A stretch of DNA of 64,000 bases from positions 1 to 64,000 of the forward strand of contig NZ_NQWI01000017.1 of NCBI RefSeq assembly GCF_002532535.1, read 5' to 3'. Positions 1-8,204 of this stretch are shown here, in pieces; the stretch's first letter is position 1; each line of letters opens with the position of its first letter. The notes below the pieces were generated by a model that was not told where the DNA came from, searched no databases, and worked only from the letters and a program-made list of their open reading frames with translations. The translations under genes and the position numbers were made by a program. This DNA comes from Candidatus Viridilinea mediisalina (GTDB taxonomy: Bacteria; Chloroflexota; Chloroflexia; Chloroflexales; Chloroflexaceae).

Positions 1-67
1 CGAAGCCCTCCCCGAACCCCTCCCACGATCCTTGAGGTTCCAGAAACATTATCTGAAAGACTATAGC

Positions 68-838
68 CTAACGCAGCACTTGGCGATCCTCAGGCGAGAG
101 TTGCGCCAGCATCTCTGGCTCTAGGCGGGCAAAGATGCGCTGGGCAAACAACTCCATCCAAATGAATTGGCGGGCAATGAGTACCATGTTGGGGTTGGTG
201 GTCACGGTTGCTGACGTGACCGTATGGCCACTTGCGATCAGGAACTCGCTCTCATCGGCAACTACAATGAGCGTCTCTTGCATGCGGTGCAGTTCCGTTT
301 CGCGCTTGGGATGGCGTACCACTTGACCAAGCTCAAAAGCGGTGTCACCCGTGAGAATTACGCCCAGCGCCACGCCGCGCTCGTGGGCGCTCTCAAGCCG
401 TTGCCGCAGCGCCACAATATCGGCATCGGCAAAGACCAGCATGAGCTCGCGTTGAGCGGCATCAATCAGGTCGCCAGCGTAGGCCAAGGCTTCCCTGCGG
501 CCACTAAAGTTCCAGAGCCGTCCCGTCTTCTCATGGTGATACAGCGGCAACAGATCGCTACGCAACGCCGCTACCCGCTCACGCGCCTCACGCTCGTAGC
601 GGTCGAGCAAGAGCACCGGCGAAACAGGACGATAGAGGGTCGCCTTCTCTTCCTCAGATTTGAGCGCCGCACCACGCGCCTCCAAACGCCCCAACGCCTC
701 GTACACCATCGAGCGCGGTACACCTGAATGTTTGCTAATCTGATAGCCGGTAGCCGGATTTTCACTCAGCAGCGTTAAATAGACTTTCGCCTCATATTCG
801 GTCATTCCAAGAGCTGCGAGTTGATCAAGTATTTTCAT
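68..838 (-). CDS. TrmB-family transcriptional regulator
   Basis: 256-residue DNA-binding regulator. Residues 1-80 form a winged helix of the TrmB type (start MKILDQLAALGMTEYEAKVYLTLL, helix-turn-helix with SGVPRSMVYEALGRLEARG), followed by a coiled segment and a C-terminal ligand or sensor-like domain of about 150 residues. TrmB-like proteins usually sense sugars or other small metabolites; the ligand here is unknown. The gene is divergent from the nuo operon, and its promoter is overlapped by a perfect palindrome (861-882), so autoregulation and perhaps control of nuoA are plausible inferences. Family assignment is from the N-terminal pattern; the effector domain could not be assigned to a named subfamily. 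Confidence 0.85.
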   Translation of the reverse strand: MKILDQLAALGMTEYEAKVYLTLLSENPATGYQISKHSGVPRSMVYEALGRLEARGAALKSEEEKATLYRPVSPVLLLDRYEREARERVAALRSDLLPLYHHEKTGRLWNFSGRREALAYAGDLIDAAQRELMLVFADADIVALRQRLESAHERGVALGVILTGDTAFELGQVVRHPKRETELHRMQETLIVVADESEFLIASGHTVTSATVTTNPNMVLIARQFIWMELFAQRIFARLEPEMLAQLSPEDRQVLR

Positions 839-860
839 GGTAATAAACAGTCTGTATCTC

Positions 861-916
861 AGTAGTTCATACTAGAACTACTAGGGTACTATACTCCTAT
901 CAGGGGATTTCGTCAA
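861..916 (-). promoter_or_regulatory. trmB promoter with palindromic operator
   Basis: On the minus strand TTGACG (916-911) and TATAGT (893-888) are separated by exactly 17 bases, a good sigma-70-type promoter. The inverted repeat AGTAGTTC (861-868) / GAACTACT (875-882) with a 6-base spacer lies over the expected transcription start, about 25 bases upstream of the trmB ATG. This is the position expected for a repressor operator. The motif is read directly; its function is inferred. Confidence 0.6.
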
Positions 917-1009
917 GCGAAGGGGCTGAGCATACGCATCAAGCATGCCAAAATTGTGCTATACTGCCGATTGTCCAAACTGCAAGAGATCATAGCCACG
1001 AGGAGCGCA

Positions 1010-1366
1010 ATGCTTGCGAACTACGCCTTTATTGGCATCTTCTTTGTTGCAGCCGTGAGCTTTCCGCTTGCACCGCTGGTACTCGCCTTCCTGCTGCGCC
1101 CAAAACGCCCCACGCCGATCAAGCAGTCTACCTATGAGTGTGGCCTAGAGGCTATGGGCGATATGCGCATGCAGTTTAAGGTGCAGTACTACCTCTATGC
1201 GCTTGCGTTTGTGATCTTTGATATTGAGGTGGTCTTACTCTACCCCTGGGCTGTGGCGTTTAACCAGTTGGGGCTCTATGGCTTTACCGCCGCCACGGTC
1301 TTTCTGCTCATGCTGTTTGCTGGCCTCGTCTACGAGTGGCGCAAGGGCGCCCTTGAGTGGGTGTAG
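1010..1366 (+). CDS. nuoA: NADH-quinone oxidoreductase subunit A
   Basis: 118-residue membrane subunit of complex I. Three hydrophobic helices are visible, with the conserved loop [14 protein letters not shown] (the loop cysteine characteristic of NuoA) and the acidic [11 protein letters not shown] helix. The ATG at 1010 is preferred over an upstream in-frame start at 956 because it has GAGGAG just ahead of it and gives the normal family length. First gene of the nuo operon; NuoA helps link the peripheral and membrane arms near the quinone channel. A TATACT at 960-965 could be a -10 element, but no clear -35 accompanies it. Confidence 0.95.
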   Translation: MLANYAFIGIFFVAAVSFPLAPLVLAFLLRPKRPTPIKQSTYECGLEAMGDMRMQFKVQYYLYALAFVIFDIEVVLLYPWAVAFNQLGLYGFTAATVFLLMLFAGLVYEWRKGALEWV

Positions 1367-1417
1367 CGGGCCGGAACTCGGCTTTGCGTCGAGCCCGCCC
1401 CTGGAAATTGATCTCCC

Positions 1418-2218
1418 ATGCCTGATGAGCAAGAGATCCAGCTTGATCTAGAACGACAGGGTGTTTTCCTGTCTACGCTCAATCGCTTCTACAACTGGGG
1501 GCGGCGCTCTTCGATCTGGCCGATGGCGTTTGGTTTGGCCTGCTGCGCGATTGAGATGATGGCCTTTGGCCTGAGTCGCTATGATGTTGCCCGCTTTGGG
1601 GCTGAACTTTTCCGCGCTTCGCCGCGCCAAGCCGATCTGATGATTGTGGCTGGTACGGTCACGAAGAAGATGGCCCCCCAGGTGGTGCGTCTCTATAACC
1701 AGATGGCCGAGCCGCGCTATGTCATTTCGATGGGGGCTTGTGCTACCTCCGGTGGCCCGTTCCGCGATGGCTACAATGTGCTGCGCGGGATTGACCTGCT
1801 CATCCCGGTGGATGTCTATGTCCCCGGGTGCCCCCCCCGCCCCGAAGCGTTGCTCCATGCCCTGATGACGCTCCAAGACCAGATTGATCGCCAGAAGCTT
1901 GGGCGCGTGCGTTGGTATGGTGCGGGCGATAAGCCCCAAACCAGCGATTTCCCGGTGCCCACCTTTGGCGCGAAGGGGCTTGAGGTTGATGGGGCGCTGA
2001 TCGATCCGGTGGGTGGCCTGCCCCTCCTGAGTCCCTATAGTGCCCCCGAGTTTGGTGAGATCAAGACGGGCCAGATTGAGCATCCTGAGATTGTGCGCCA
2101 CTTCCCGATTATGGACGCTACGGTGGAGTTGGAGCATGCCCTCAAGGCGCGTGGCATCGCCCCCGAAATTGCCGCCAATGATCTGAAGCGCGATGAGGTG
2201 GGTGATGACAAGGCTTGA
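1418..2218 (+). CDS. nuoB: NADH-quinone oxidoreductase subunit B
   Basis: 266-residue subunit that carries the terminal [4Fe-4S] cluster N2, which reduces quinone. The adjacent cysteines of LACCAIEMM (about residues 41-42), the cysteine of CATSGG (about 108) and that of CPPRPEALL (about 138) are the four cluster ligands. The C-terminus extends roughly 60-80 residues past the usual core and is acidic, ending in the overlap with nuoC. Start ATG at 1418, 51 bases after nuoA; co-transcribed. Confidence 0.96.
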   Translation: MPDEQEIQLDLERQGVFLSTLNRFYNWGRRSSIWPMAFGLACCAIEMMAFGLSRYDVARFGAELFRASPRQADLMIVAGTVTKKMAPQVVRLYNQMAEPRYVISMGACATSGGPFRDGYNVLRGIDLLIPVDVYVPGCPPRPEALLHALMTLQDQIDRQKLGRVRWYGAGDKPQTSDFPVPTFGAKGLEVDGALIDPVGGLPLLSPYSAPEFGEIKTGQIEHPEIVRHFPIMDATVELEHALKARGIAPEIAANDLKRDEVGDDKA

Positions 2219-2720
2219 TGCCGCAGCATTGCGTGAACGGATGCAGAATGATCTGCCGGATGCGCTCGTTGAGCCCGCTCCGCTCAAGGTCAAAGCGGCC
2301 CACGGGGCCAAAACAACTGGTTTTGTGACCGATGATACCCTCATCGCCCCTGAACACCTTATTGCTGCTGCCCTCTATCTGCGCGATACACTTGGCTATG
2401 CCTATCTCTCCGATATTGCGGTTGTAGACTATATCGCTGATGATCTCTTTGAGTTGGGCTACCGCTTCTACCATGTGGAAGGCGGCCCTGCCCTCGTGCT
2501 TAAAATCCGGGTTCCCCGTGATACCCCTGAAGTTCCGGCCTTGACCCCGGTCTGGCCTGGGGCTAATTTCCACGAACGTGAAGCCTTTGACCTCTATGGG
2601 ATTATCTTTACCGATCACCCCTTCTTGCGCCGCATCTATCTTTGGGATGAGTTTGAGGGTTTTCCGATGCGTAAAGATTTTCCTAAACAGGGTGATAAGT
2701 ATATTGGTGAGGATGAGTAA
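2205..2720 (+). CDS. nuoC: NADH-quinone oxidoreductase subunit C
   Basis: Peripheral-arm subunit (30 kDa family), about 171 residues. The family signature is clear near the C-terminus: [17 protein letters not shown] followed by [20 protein letters not shown]. The gene overlaps the end of nuoB by 14 bases when read from the ATG at 2205, which has GAGGTGG just upstream; an in-frame ATG at 2193 is the alternative. Overlap suggests translational coupling. NuoC and NuoD are separate here, not fused as in Escherichia coli. Confidence 0.94.
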   Translation: MTRLDAAALRERMQNDLPDALVEPAPLKVKAAHGAKTTGFVTDDTLIAPEHLIAAALYLRDTLGYAYLSDIAVVDYIADDLFELGYRFYHVEGGPALVLKIRVPRDTPEVPALTPVWPGANFHEREAFDLYGIIFTDHPFLRRIYLWDEFEGFPMRKDFPKQGDKYIGEDE

Positions 2721-2726
2721 GTGAGC

Positions 2727-2749
2727 ATGAGAGAACCCGGTTCTCTCAT
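2727..2749. repeat. Family C palindrome (AGAACC/GGTTCT core)
   Basis: Perfect 11-base arms (2727-2737 and 2739-2749) around a single central base, between nuoC and nuoD. The core G(A/G)(A/G)AACC-n-GGTT(C/T)(C/T)C recurs at 22260-22300, 50934-50956 and 55021-55059, in otherwise different flanks and in convergent, divergent and co-directional gaps, so it looks like a dispersed element rather than a terminator made for each site. Confidence 0.7.
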
Positions 2750-2778
2750 ATCCTCTCAGTTAGCCACAGCGAAGCAGT

Positions 2779-3888
2779 ATGCTAAAGACCGAAGAGCTCC
2801 AGATCAATATCGGCCCGCAACACCCGTCCACCCACGGCGTGTTTCGTATGCTTGTCACCGTTGACGGTGAGACGATTATCGATCTCAAGCCGGTCTTCGG
2901 CTACTTGCACCGCAACCACGAACAGATTGCCGAGCAGAATACCTACCTGCAGAATATGCCCTATACCGACCGCCTTGATTATTTTAATTCGATGGCCAAT
3001 AATCAAGCCTATGCGATGGCGGTCGAGAAGTTGGTGGGCATTGAGGTTCCCGAACGCGCTGAGTATATCCGCGTGCTGATGGTTGAGTTGACCCGCATTC
3101 TCAATCATGCCGGGGCCTTGGGTTTTCTGATCAATGATATGGGGATGTGGCAGACCCAGTTGGCCTTTGGGATGCGCGAGCGCGAGAAGATTCTTGATCT
3201 CTTTGAGTCGGCCTCTGGTGCGCGCTTGATGTGCAACTATTTCCGCTTCGGCGGGGTGGCCCGCGATCTGCCGCCCGATTTTATGCCGCGCCTCAAGGAT
3301 CTGCTCCGTGCGATGCCCGCCTTCGTAGACGAAATGGAGCGCTTGCTGCGCGATAATGAGATTCTGATGCAGCGCGCCGAGGGCATCGGCATCCTGCCCC
3401 CCGATCTCGCCCTCGCCTACAGCGTCACCGGCCCGGTACTGCGTGGCTCTGGGATCGCCTACGATGTGCGTAAGGCTGAACCCTATAGCATCTACGACCG
3501 CTTTGATTTTGATGTGCCGATTGGGACGGTGGGCGATGTCTATGATCGCTTCTTGGTGCGCGTTGAGGAGATGCGCCAGAGTAAGCGGATCATCGAACAG
3601 GTTCTCGAACAGTTGCCCGATGCCCAGGGCGGCCACATCAACCCCAAAGCGCGCCAGAATGTGCGCCCCCCCGTGGGTGATGTCTATGCCCGCATTGAAT
3701 CGCCCAAGGGCGAATTGGGCTTCTATCTGGTCAGTGACGGTAGCACAAAACCCTATCGCTACAAAATCCGCGCCCCCTCCTTCATCAACCTTACCCCCCT
3801 GGGCGATATGTGCCGTGGCTATAAGGTCGCTGATGTGGTCGTGATTTTGGGGAGTATTGATATTGTGATGGGTGAGGTTGATCGGTAG
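2779..3888 (+). CDS. nuoD: NADH-quinone oxidoreductase subunit D
   Basis: 369-residue quinone-binding peripheral subunit (49 kDa family, related to hydrogenase large subunits). Clear marks are [15 protein letters not shown] near the N-terminus, [11 protein letters not shown], and the C-terminal [39 protein letters not shown]. The histidine loop and C-terminus that shape the quinone pocket are intact. Follows nuoC after 58 bases containing a palindrome. No strong ribosome binding site is seen ahead of the ATG. Confidence 0.96.
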   Translation: MLKTEELQINIGPQHPSTHGVFRMLVTVDGETIIDLKPVFGYLHRNHEQIAEQNTYLQNMPYTDRLDYFNSMANNQAYAMAVEKLVGIEVPERAEYIRVLMVELTRILNHAGALGFLINDMGMWQTQLAFGMREREKILDLFESASGARLMCNYFRFGGVARDLPPDFMPRLKDLLRAMPAFVDEMERLLRDNEILMQRAEGIGILPPDLALAYSVTGPVLRGSGIAYDVRKAEPYSIYDRFDFDVPIGTVGDVYDRFLVRVEEMRQSKRIIEQVLEQLPDAQGGHINPKARQNVRPPVGDVYARIESPKGELGFYLVSDGSTKPYRYKIRAPSFINLTPLGDMCRGYKVADVVVILGSIDIVMGEVDR

Positions 3889-3891
3889 CGG

Positions 3892-4173
3892 AGGAGAACA
3901 GAGGAACGGAAGAACGGAAGAACAGGAGAACAGGAGAACAGAAGAACAGGAAAACAGAAAAAATCCTATAGTTTGGTGTCTGTTCGTTTGTTCATTTGTT
4001 CGTTTGTTCATTTGTTCGTTTGTTCATTTGTTCGTTTGTTCATTTGTTCGTTTGTTCATTTGTTCGTTTGTTCATTTGTTCATTTGTTCATTTGTTCATT
4101 TGTTCATTTGTTCATTTGTTCATTTGTTCGTTTGTTCGTTTGTTCATTTGTTCGTTTGTTCATCTGTTCTTTC
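3892..4173. repeat. 8-bp tandem repeats filling the nuoD-nuoI gap
   Basis: Two blocks. About 3895-3960 is built of GAACAG-containing units (GAGAACAG, GAAGAACAG). About 3980-4170 is more than 20 tandem copies of the 8-mer TTTGTTCR (R = A or G, often alternating). The second block is nearly the reverse-complement style of the first (GAACA/TGTTC). Reading frames through the array are open in several phases, which creates a spurious upstream extension of nuoI. There are no spacers as in CRISPR. Confidence 0.9.
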
Positions 4174-4194
4174 TTGCTAGAAATACACAGAATC

Positions 4195-5424
4195 ATGGCC
4201 ATCCAGATAGATCGTGGAAACATCGTTGCAGTTACCCGTGGTGCCCGTAAGCAGCGCCTCCTGCCTGGGGGTGCAATGCTCGACGGCTTGGCCGTCATCT
4301 GGACGCATTGGCGCGAGTCGTTTCGCAAAAACCGTGATTTTAGCGATATTCATGGCACTTTCACCGAGGAATATCCCGATCAGCAACCCAAACTTCCCGA
4401 AGCCTATCGCAATATGCCCATTCTGCTCTACGATGATGAGAGCGGTCACGAGTTGTGTACATCGTGCTTCCAGTGTCAGCGCATCTGTCCGCCTCAGGTT
4501 ATTCACATGACCCAGGCGAAGGATCCTACAACGGGGAAGCCGGTACCAGCAGTGGCTGAGTTTATCATCGAGTATGATGCGTGCATGAGTTGTGGCTTTT
4601 GCGCCGAGGTTTGCCCCTTCGATGCTATTAAGATGGATCACAACTTTGAGCTTTCAACCGCTGATCATCCCGGGTTAACGACGCATAAACAAGCTCTGTT
4701 GCGCCCGATTAGCTACTACCAGCAGCTTGCGCCCAGCTTCTGGGCCGCAGCCGAGGCCGGCGCGATGAAGAAGCTTGAGGGGAGCGTGAAGCGCCGCCCC
4801 GATGTGATCGGTCTGGCCCCGCAGCTCACCGAGAAGATCGAAGCGCGGCGGCGTGAATTGGCCGCGCAGGCGGCTGCCGCGCCCCCGCCTGCCGCAGCGC
4901 CCGCAGCCGCCCCCGGCGAAGCACGTAAGCTCAGCCCCGAAGAGAAGGCGGCCAAATTGGCGGCGATCAAGGCCAAAAACGCCGCCGCCAAAGGCCAAAC
5001 CGCGCCGCCTGAAGCTGCCCCGCCTGCTACAGAAGGCATGTCGCCCGCCGAGGCCAAAGCGGCCAAATTGGCCGCCATCCGCGCCAAGAATGCGGCGGCC
5101 AAAGGCGAAACCCCGCCCCCCCCTGAGTCCGCTCCGCCCGCCGATGATAAAGCGGCTAAACTTGCTGCCATTCGCGCCAAAAATGCAGCAAAAAAAGCGG
5201 CTGAAGATGCTGCGCCCACTGCCGAAGCCGAGACCGCGCCCCCTGCCGATGATAAAGCGGCTAAACTTGCTGCCATTCGCGCCAAAAATGCGGCGAAGAA
5301 GGCGGCTGAAGGCGCTGCGCCCGCTGCCGAAGCCGAGACCGCACCACCTGCCGACGATAAAGCTGCTCGCCTCGCCGCGATTCGCGCTAAGAATGCAGCG
5401 AAGAAGGCGTCTGAAGACGAATAG
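4195..5424 (+). CDS. nuoI: NADH-quinone oxidoreductase subunit I with long Ala/Lys-rich tail
   Basis: 409 residues, more than twice the usual NuoI length. Residues about 88-98 (CTSCFQCQRICP) and 130-140 (CMSCGFCAEVCP) bind the two [4Fe-4S] clusters N6a/N6b that pass electrons to NuoB. From about residue 220 to the end the protein is low complexity, with five copies of a KAAKLAAIRAKNAAKK-like unit separated by Pro/Glu-rich linkers; the last three copies are close to identical at DNA level (period about 102 bases). The start ATG at 4195 is chosen because the family homology begins there; the in-frame open sequence upstream is the 8-bp repeat. Gene order D-I-H lacks E, F and G. Confidence 0.93.
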   Translation: MAIQIDRGNIVAVTRGARKQRLLPGGAMLDGLAVIWTHWRESFRKNRDFSDIHGTFTEEYPDQQPKLPEAYRNMPILLYDDESGHELCTSCFQCQRICPPQVIHMTQAKDPTTGKPVPAVAEFIIEYDACMSCGFCAEVCPFDAIKMDHNFELSTADHPGLTTHKQALLRPISYYQQLAPSFWAAAEAGAMKKLEGSVKRRPDVIGLAPQLTEKIEARRRELAAQAAAAPPPAAAPAAAPGEARKLSPEEKAAKLAAIKAKNAAAKGQTAPPEAAPPATEGMSPAEAKAAKLAAIRAKNAAAKGETPPPPESAPPADDKAAKLAAIRAKNAAKKAAEDAAPTAEAETAPPADDKAAKLAAIRAKNAAKKAAEGAAPAAEAETAPPADDKAARLAAIRAKNAAKKASEDE

Positions 5425-5538
5425 TATTGTTGGAATGCCTTGGATGGCCCTTATCCACCGGCTTTCATGGGCGGACAGGAATTATGTTTATTACCGCATC
5501 CTATTTCCTAATATCCTAATTTTCTATTTCCTAACTCT

Positions 5539-6873
5539 ATGTACGATATGCTCTACAACCTGATCAACGTGGTCTTTGGCTTCAACTGGCCGACATGGTT
5601 GATCAGTCTCATCGGTCATGCGGCGGTGGCTGCGATCCTCTTTGCGGTTGCGCCTTTCCAGATGCTCTTTTTGACCTACTATGAGCGGCGGGCGATTGCG
5701 CGCATGCAGGATCGCGTTGGGCCTAATCGCGTCGGCCCCGAGGGTATCTTTCAGCCGATAGCCGATGGGGTCAAGATGTTTACCAAAGAGGATATTGTGC
5801 CGAAGGCGGCTGACCGCTGGGTACACCTGATTGCCCCTTGTGTGGTGGTGGCACCAACGATGTTTATGTTTGCGGTGGTGCCCTGGGGGCCGGGCATGGT
5901 GCCGGTTGACCTCAATGTGGGGCTGCTCTTCTTCTTTGCTATCTCTTCGATCAGTGCGGTTGGCCTCATGATGGCCGGCTGGGCCTCCAATAATAAGTTT
6001 GCCCTGCTTGGCGCAATGCGTTCTGTGGCCCAGATGGTGAGCTATGAGATTCCGGCGATCTTGAGCCTGCTCGCGATTGTGATGATTACCGGCACGCTCT
6101 CGATTGTGAGTATCATTGATGCCCAGGCGGGCCTCTTTATCAATAGCGTTGATCTGCCCGGTGTGCCCGATTGGGGCTTGGGTTGGTTCATCTTTACGCC
6201 GGTGGGTTTTTTGGCCTTCTTCTGCTTCTTTATCGCTGCGCTGGCTGAGGGTGAACGCACGCCCTTTGATATTCCCGAAGCCGACTCCGAGATTGTCGCT
6301 GGCTATATGACCGAGTATAGTGGCATGAAGTTTGGCCTCTTCTACCTGGCTCAGTATGTGCTCAACTTCTTGCTCTGTGGCATGACCGCGATTATCTTCT
6401 TTGGGGGCTGGCAGGGGCCGGGGGTCAATTGGCTCTATAGCCAAGCCATTTCGCCCGCTAACCCTGAAGGCATGTGGCTCTTCAATGTGCTGGCCGGCGT
6501 GCTGGGGGTCTTCTACTTCCTCGCCAAGACCTACTTCTTCTTCTTTGTGATGATCTGGATTCGTGGCGCCTATCCGCGTCTGCGTGTTGACCAACTGATG
6601 GACTTTGGTTGGAAGTTTCTCATTCCGCTCACGCTGGTCAATATGCTCAGTGCGGCGATCTGGGTGGGGCTGACCCGCTGGGGCGCGGCGGAGGGCTTGG
6701 CCTTCATTGAGGGCTGGTCGGCAGGCGTGCGCTGGGGTGTGGCCTTTGCGCTGACCCTGATCATCAATCTGGCAACCTATATTATGATGGCGCGTATCTA
6801 CGCAGCCTCGCAGGCTGCGCGGAGTAGACTCGAATTGGAGGAGTTACGCGATCTGGCCGCCATGTCGCGGTGA
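5539..6873 (+). CDS. nuoH: NADH-quinone oxidoreductase subunit H
   Basis: 444-residue membrane subunit that builds most of the quinone chamber and links it to the pumping subunits. About eight or nine helices; conserved stretches include YYERRAIARMQDRVGPNRVGP, MRSVAQMVSYEIP and ALAEGERTPFDIPEADSEIVAGYMTEYSGMKF (the charged loop 5). Longer than the usual 325-350 residues at the C-terminus. 114 bases separate it from nuoI, holding short TTTCCTAA-type repeats. 7 bases before nuoJ. Confidence 0.95.
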   Translation: MYDMLYNLINVVFGFNWPTWLISLIGHAAVAAILFAVAPFQMLFLTYYERRAIARMQDRVGPNRVGPEGIFQPIADGVKMFTKEDIVPKAADRWVHLIAPCVVVAPTMFMFAVVPWGPGMVPVDLNVGLLFFFAISSISAVGLMMAGWASNNKFALLGAMRSVAQMVSYEIPAILSLLAIVMITGTLSIVSIIDAQAGLFINSVDLPGVPDWGLGWFIFTPVGFLAFFCFFIAALAEGERTPFDIPEADSEIVAGYMTEYSGMKFGLFYLAQYVLNFLLCGMTAIIFFGGWQGPGVNWLYSQAISPANPEGMWLFNVLAGVLGVFYFLAKTYFFFFVMIWIRGAYPRLRVDQLMDFGWKFLIPLTLVNMLSAAIWVGLTRWGAAEGLAFIEGWSAGVRWGVAFALTLIINLATYIMMARIYAASQAARSRLELEELRDLAAMSR

Positions 6874-6880
6874 TGAGCCT

Positions 6881-7498
6881 ATGAATATCCTGATCCAGGT
6901 CATTTTTGGTCTTCTTTCGGCCCTCATTGTCGGTGCGGCGATGATGGCGGTGACAGTACGCAATATTATTCACGCGGCCCTCTGGCTGATCGCATGCTTC
7001 TTTGGCGTTGGGGCGCTCTACCTGCTGCTTGAGGCGGAATTTATCGCTGTGGTGCAGGTGCTGATCTATGTGGGTGCGGTTTCGATCCTGATCCTTTTTG
7101 CGATCATGCTCACCCGTCAGATTGAGGGTGCGCGCCATTTGGTGACAGGGTGGCGCCTCTGGGTCACGATTGCGATCTGTGTGGCGCTCTTTGCTACGGT
7201 GTTGGTGCCGACGCTGCTCAGTCATAACTGGAATGTGCCCCCGCCGGTGATCGCTGAAGGGAGTGACCTGCCTGCCGAACCACTGGCTGGTGCCGCTGAG
7301 TTGGGCCGCGATTTTGTCTTTGTCTATCTGCTCCACTTCCAAGTGACTGGTGTGCTGCTCACGATGGCCCTGATTGGCGCTATTGTGATTGCTTTTGAAG
7401 AACGCGCCCGCCGCCGCCGCGTCTTAACCTTGGCGGAGGAGCATGCGTTGCGGGAGCAGAAGAAGAACAGAGGAACAGAAGAGCAGGAGAACAGATGA
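6881..7498 (+). CDS. nuoJ: NADH-quinone oxidoreductase subunit J
   Basis: 205-residue membrane subunit with five predicted helices; the conserved QVLIYVGAVSILILFAIMLT helix with its pi-bulge region is present. It begins 7 bases after nuoH. The last about 14 residues (REQKKNRGTEEQENR) are encoded by the GAACAG-type repeat that fills the next gap, so the repeat has become the C-terminus and supplies the stop codon. That tail is hydrophilic and probably tolerated in the cytoplasm. Confidence 0.94.
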   Translation: MNILIQVIFGLLSALIVGAAMMAVTVRNIIHAALWLIACFFGVGALYLLLEAEFIAVVQVLIYVGAVSILILFAIMLTRQIEGARHLVTGWRLWVTIAICVALFATVLVPTLLSHNWNVPPPVIAEGSDLPAEPLAGAAELGRDFVFVYLLHFQVTGVLLTMALIGAIVIAFEERARRRRVLTLAEEHALREQKKNRGTEEQENR

Positions 7499-7765
7499 AA
7501 ACCCATAGACGTTCCCCTGTTCCTCTGTTCCTCAGAAGAACAGAGGAACAGAAGAGCAGGAGAACAGATGAAAACCCATAGACGTTCCCCTGTTCCTCAG
7601 AAGAACAGAGGAACAGAAGAGCAGGAGAACAGATGAAAACCCATAGACGTTCCCCTGTTCCTTCGTTCCTCCGTTCCTCTGTTCTGCTGTTCTTCCGTTC
7701 CCCTGTTCCTTCGTTCCTCCGTTCCCCTGTTCCCCTGTTCCTCCGTTCCTCTGTTCTCAGGGTAA
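7452..7765. repeat. GAACAG-type repeat array between nuoJ and nuoK
   Basis: Three near-identical copies of a roughly 60-base unit, each made of purine-rich GAACAGAGG/GAACAG words, the constant string GATGAAAACCCATAGACG, and pyrimidine-rich CCCCTGTTCCTC words. The purine and pyrimidine halves are complementary and can fold as hairpins. A long TGTTCC/CTGTTC run follows to about 7765. Same word family as 3895-3960 and 12343-12385, so it is specific to junctions of this operon within the window. Confidence 0.88.
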
Positions 7766-7769
7766 ACCC

Positions 7770-8087
7770 ATGACCCAAGCCATTCCCCTTGAAGCTGTTC
7801 TGGTTGTCGCTGCCACCCTCTTCTGCATTGGCCTGTTTGGTGCCCTGGCCCGCCGCAGTATGGTTGGGGTGCTGATTGGCGTTGAGTTGATGCTCAATGC
7901 GGTCAATATCAATCTGGTGGCCTTCTGGCGCTATTTGGAGCCGGGGTTTACCGGGGGGCTGACCTTTGTGATCTTTATCATTACGGTGGCTGCTGCTGAG
8001 GCGGCGGTCGGTTTGGCTTTGATTATTGCGGTCTATCGCACATGGTTGACCTCGAATGTGGATAATGTTGATTCGATGAAGGGGTGA
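7770..8087 (+). CDS. nuoK: NADH-quinone oxidoreductase subunit K
   Basis: 105-residue, three-helix antiporter-like membrane subunit (MrpC-like). The two conserved membrane glutamates appear in [20 protein letters not shown] and in [19 protein letters not shown]. Normal length for NuoK. It is separated from nuoJ by 271 bases of repeat, unusual for an operon pair that is normally coupled. Confidence 0.95.
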   Translation: MTQAIPLEAVLVVAATLFCIGLFGALARRSMVGVLIGVELMLNAVNINLVAFWRYLEPGFTGGLTFVIFIITVAAAEAAVGLALIIAVYRTWLTSNVDNVDSMKG

Positions 8088-8089
8088 GG

Positions 8090-8195
8090 CGATGAGGCGA
8101 AGCAGCGATGAGGCGAAGCAGCGGTAATCCCGCATCCTCGCATCCCGCATCCCGCATCCTCGCATCCCGCATCCCGCATCCTAACATCCCTGCTG
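8090..8195. repeat. 7-bp tandem repeats between nuoK and nuoL
   Basis: Two GATGAGGCGAAGCAGC units followed by about ten copies of CATCCCG / CATCCTCG, ending just before the nuoL ribosome binding site (GGAG). A 7-8 bp unit different from those of the neighbouring gaps. Confidence 0.85.
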
Positions 8196-8204
8196 GAGTA
8201 CCCA

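Noticed and set aside
2782..4011. Long antisense open frame over nuoD
   Set aside because: Rich in His, Ile and Arg in a pattern produced by the codon bias of the sense gene; it has no domain and runs into the repeat.
3975..4170. CRISPR-like periodic repeat
   Set aside because: The units are 8 bp with no unique spacers and no cas genes are nearby; it is a simple tandem repeat.
3973..4194. Open frame upstream of nuoI that would add 74 residues rich in Phe, Val, Cys and Ser
   Set aside because: It is the 8-bp TTTGTTCR array, which lacks stop codons in several phases. NuoI homology starts at the ATG at 4195.
4716..5285. Ala-rich antisense open frame over the NuoI tail
   Set aside because: Mirror of the Ala/Lys repeat on the other strand; no start signal or homology.
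8090..8200. Possible small RNA between nuoK and nuoL
   Set aside because: The sequence is a tandem CATCCCG array without a promoter of its own.
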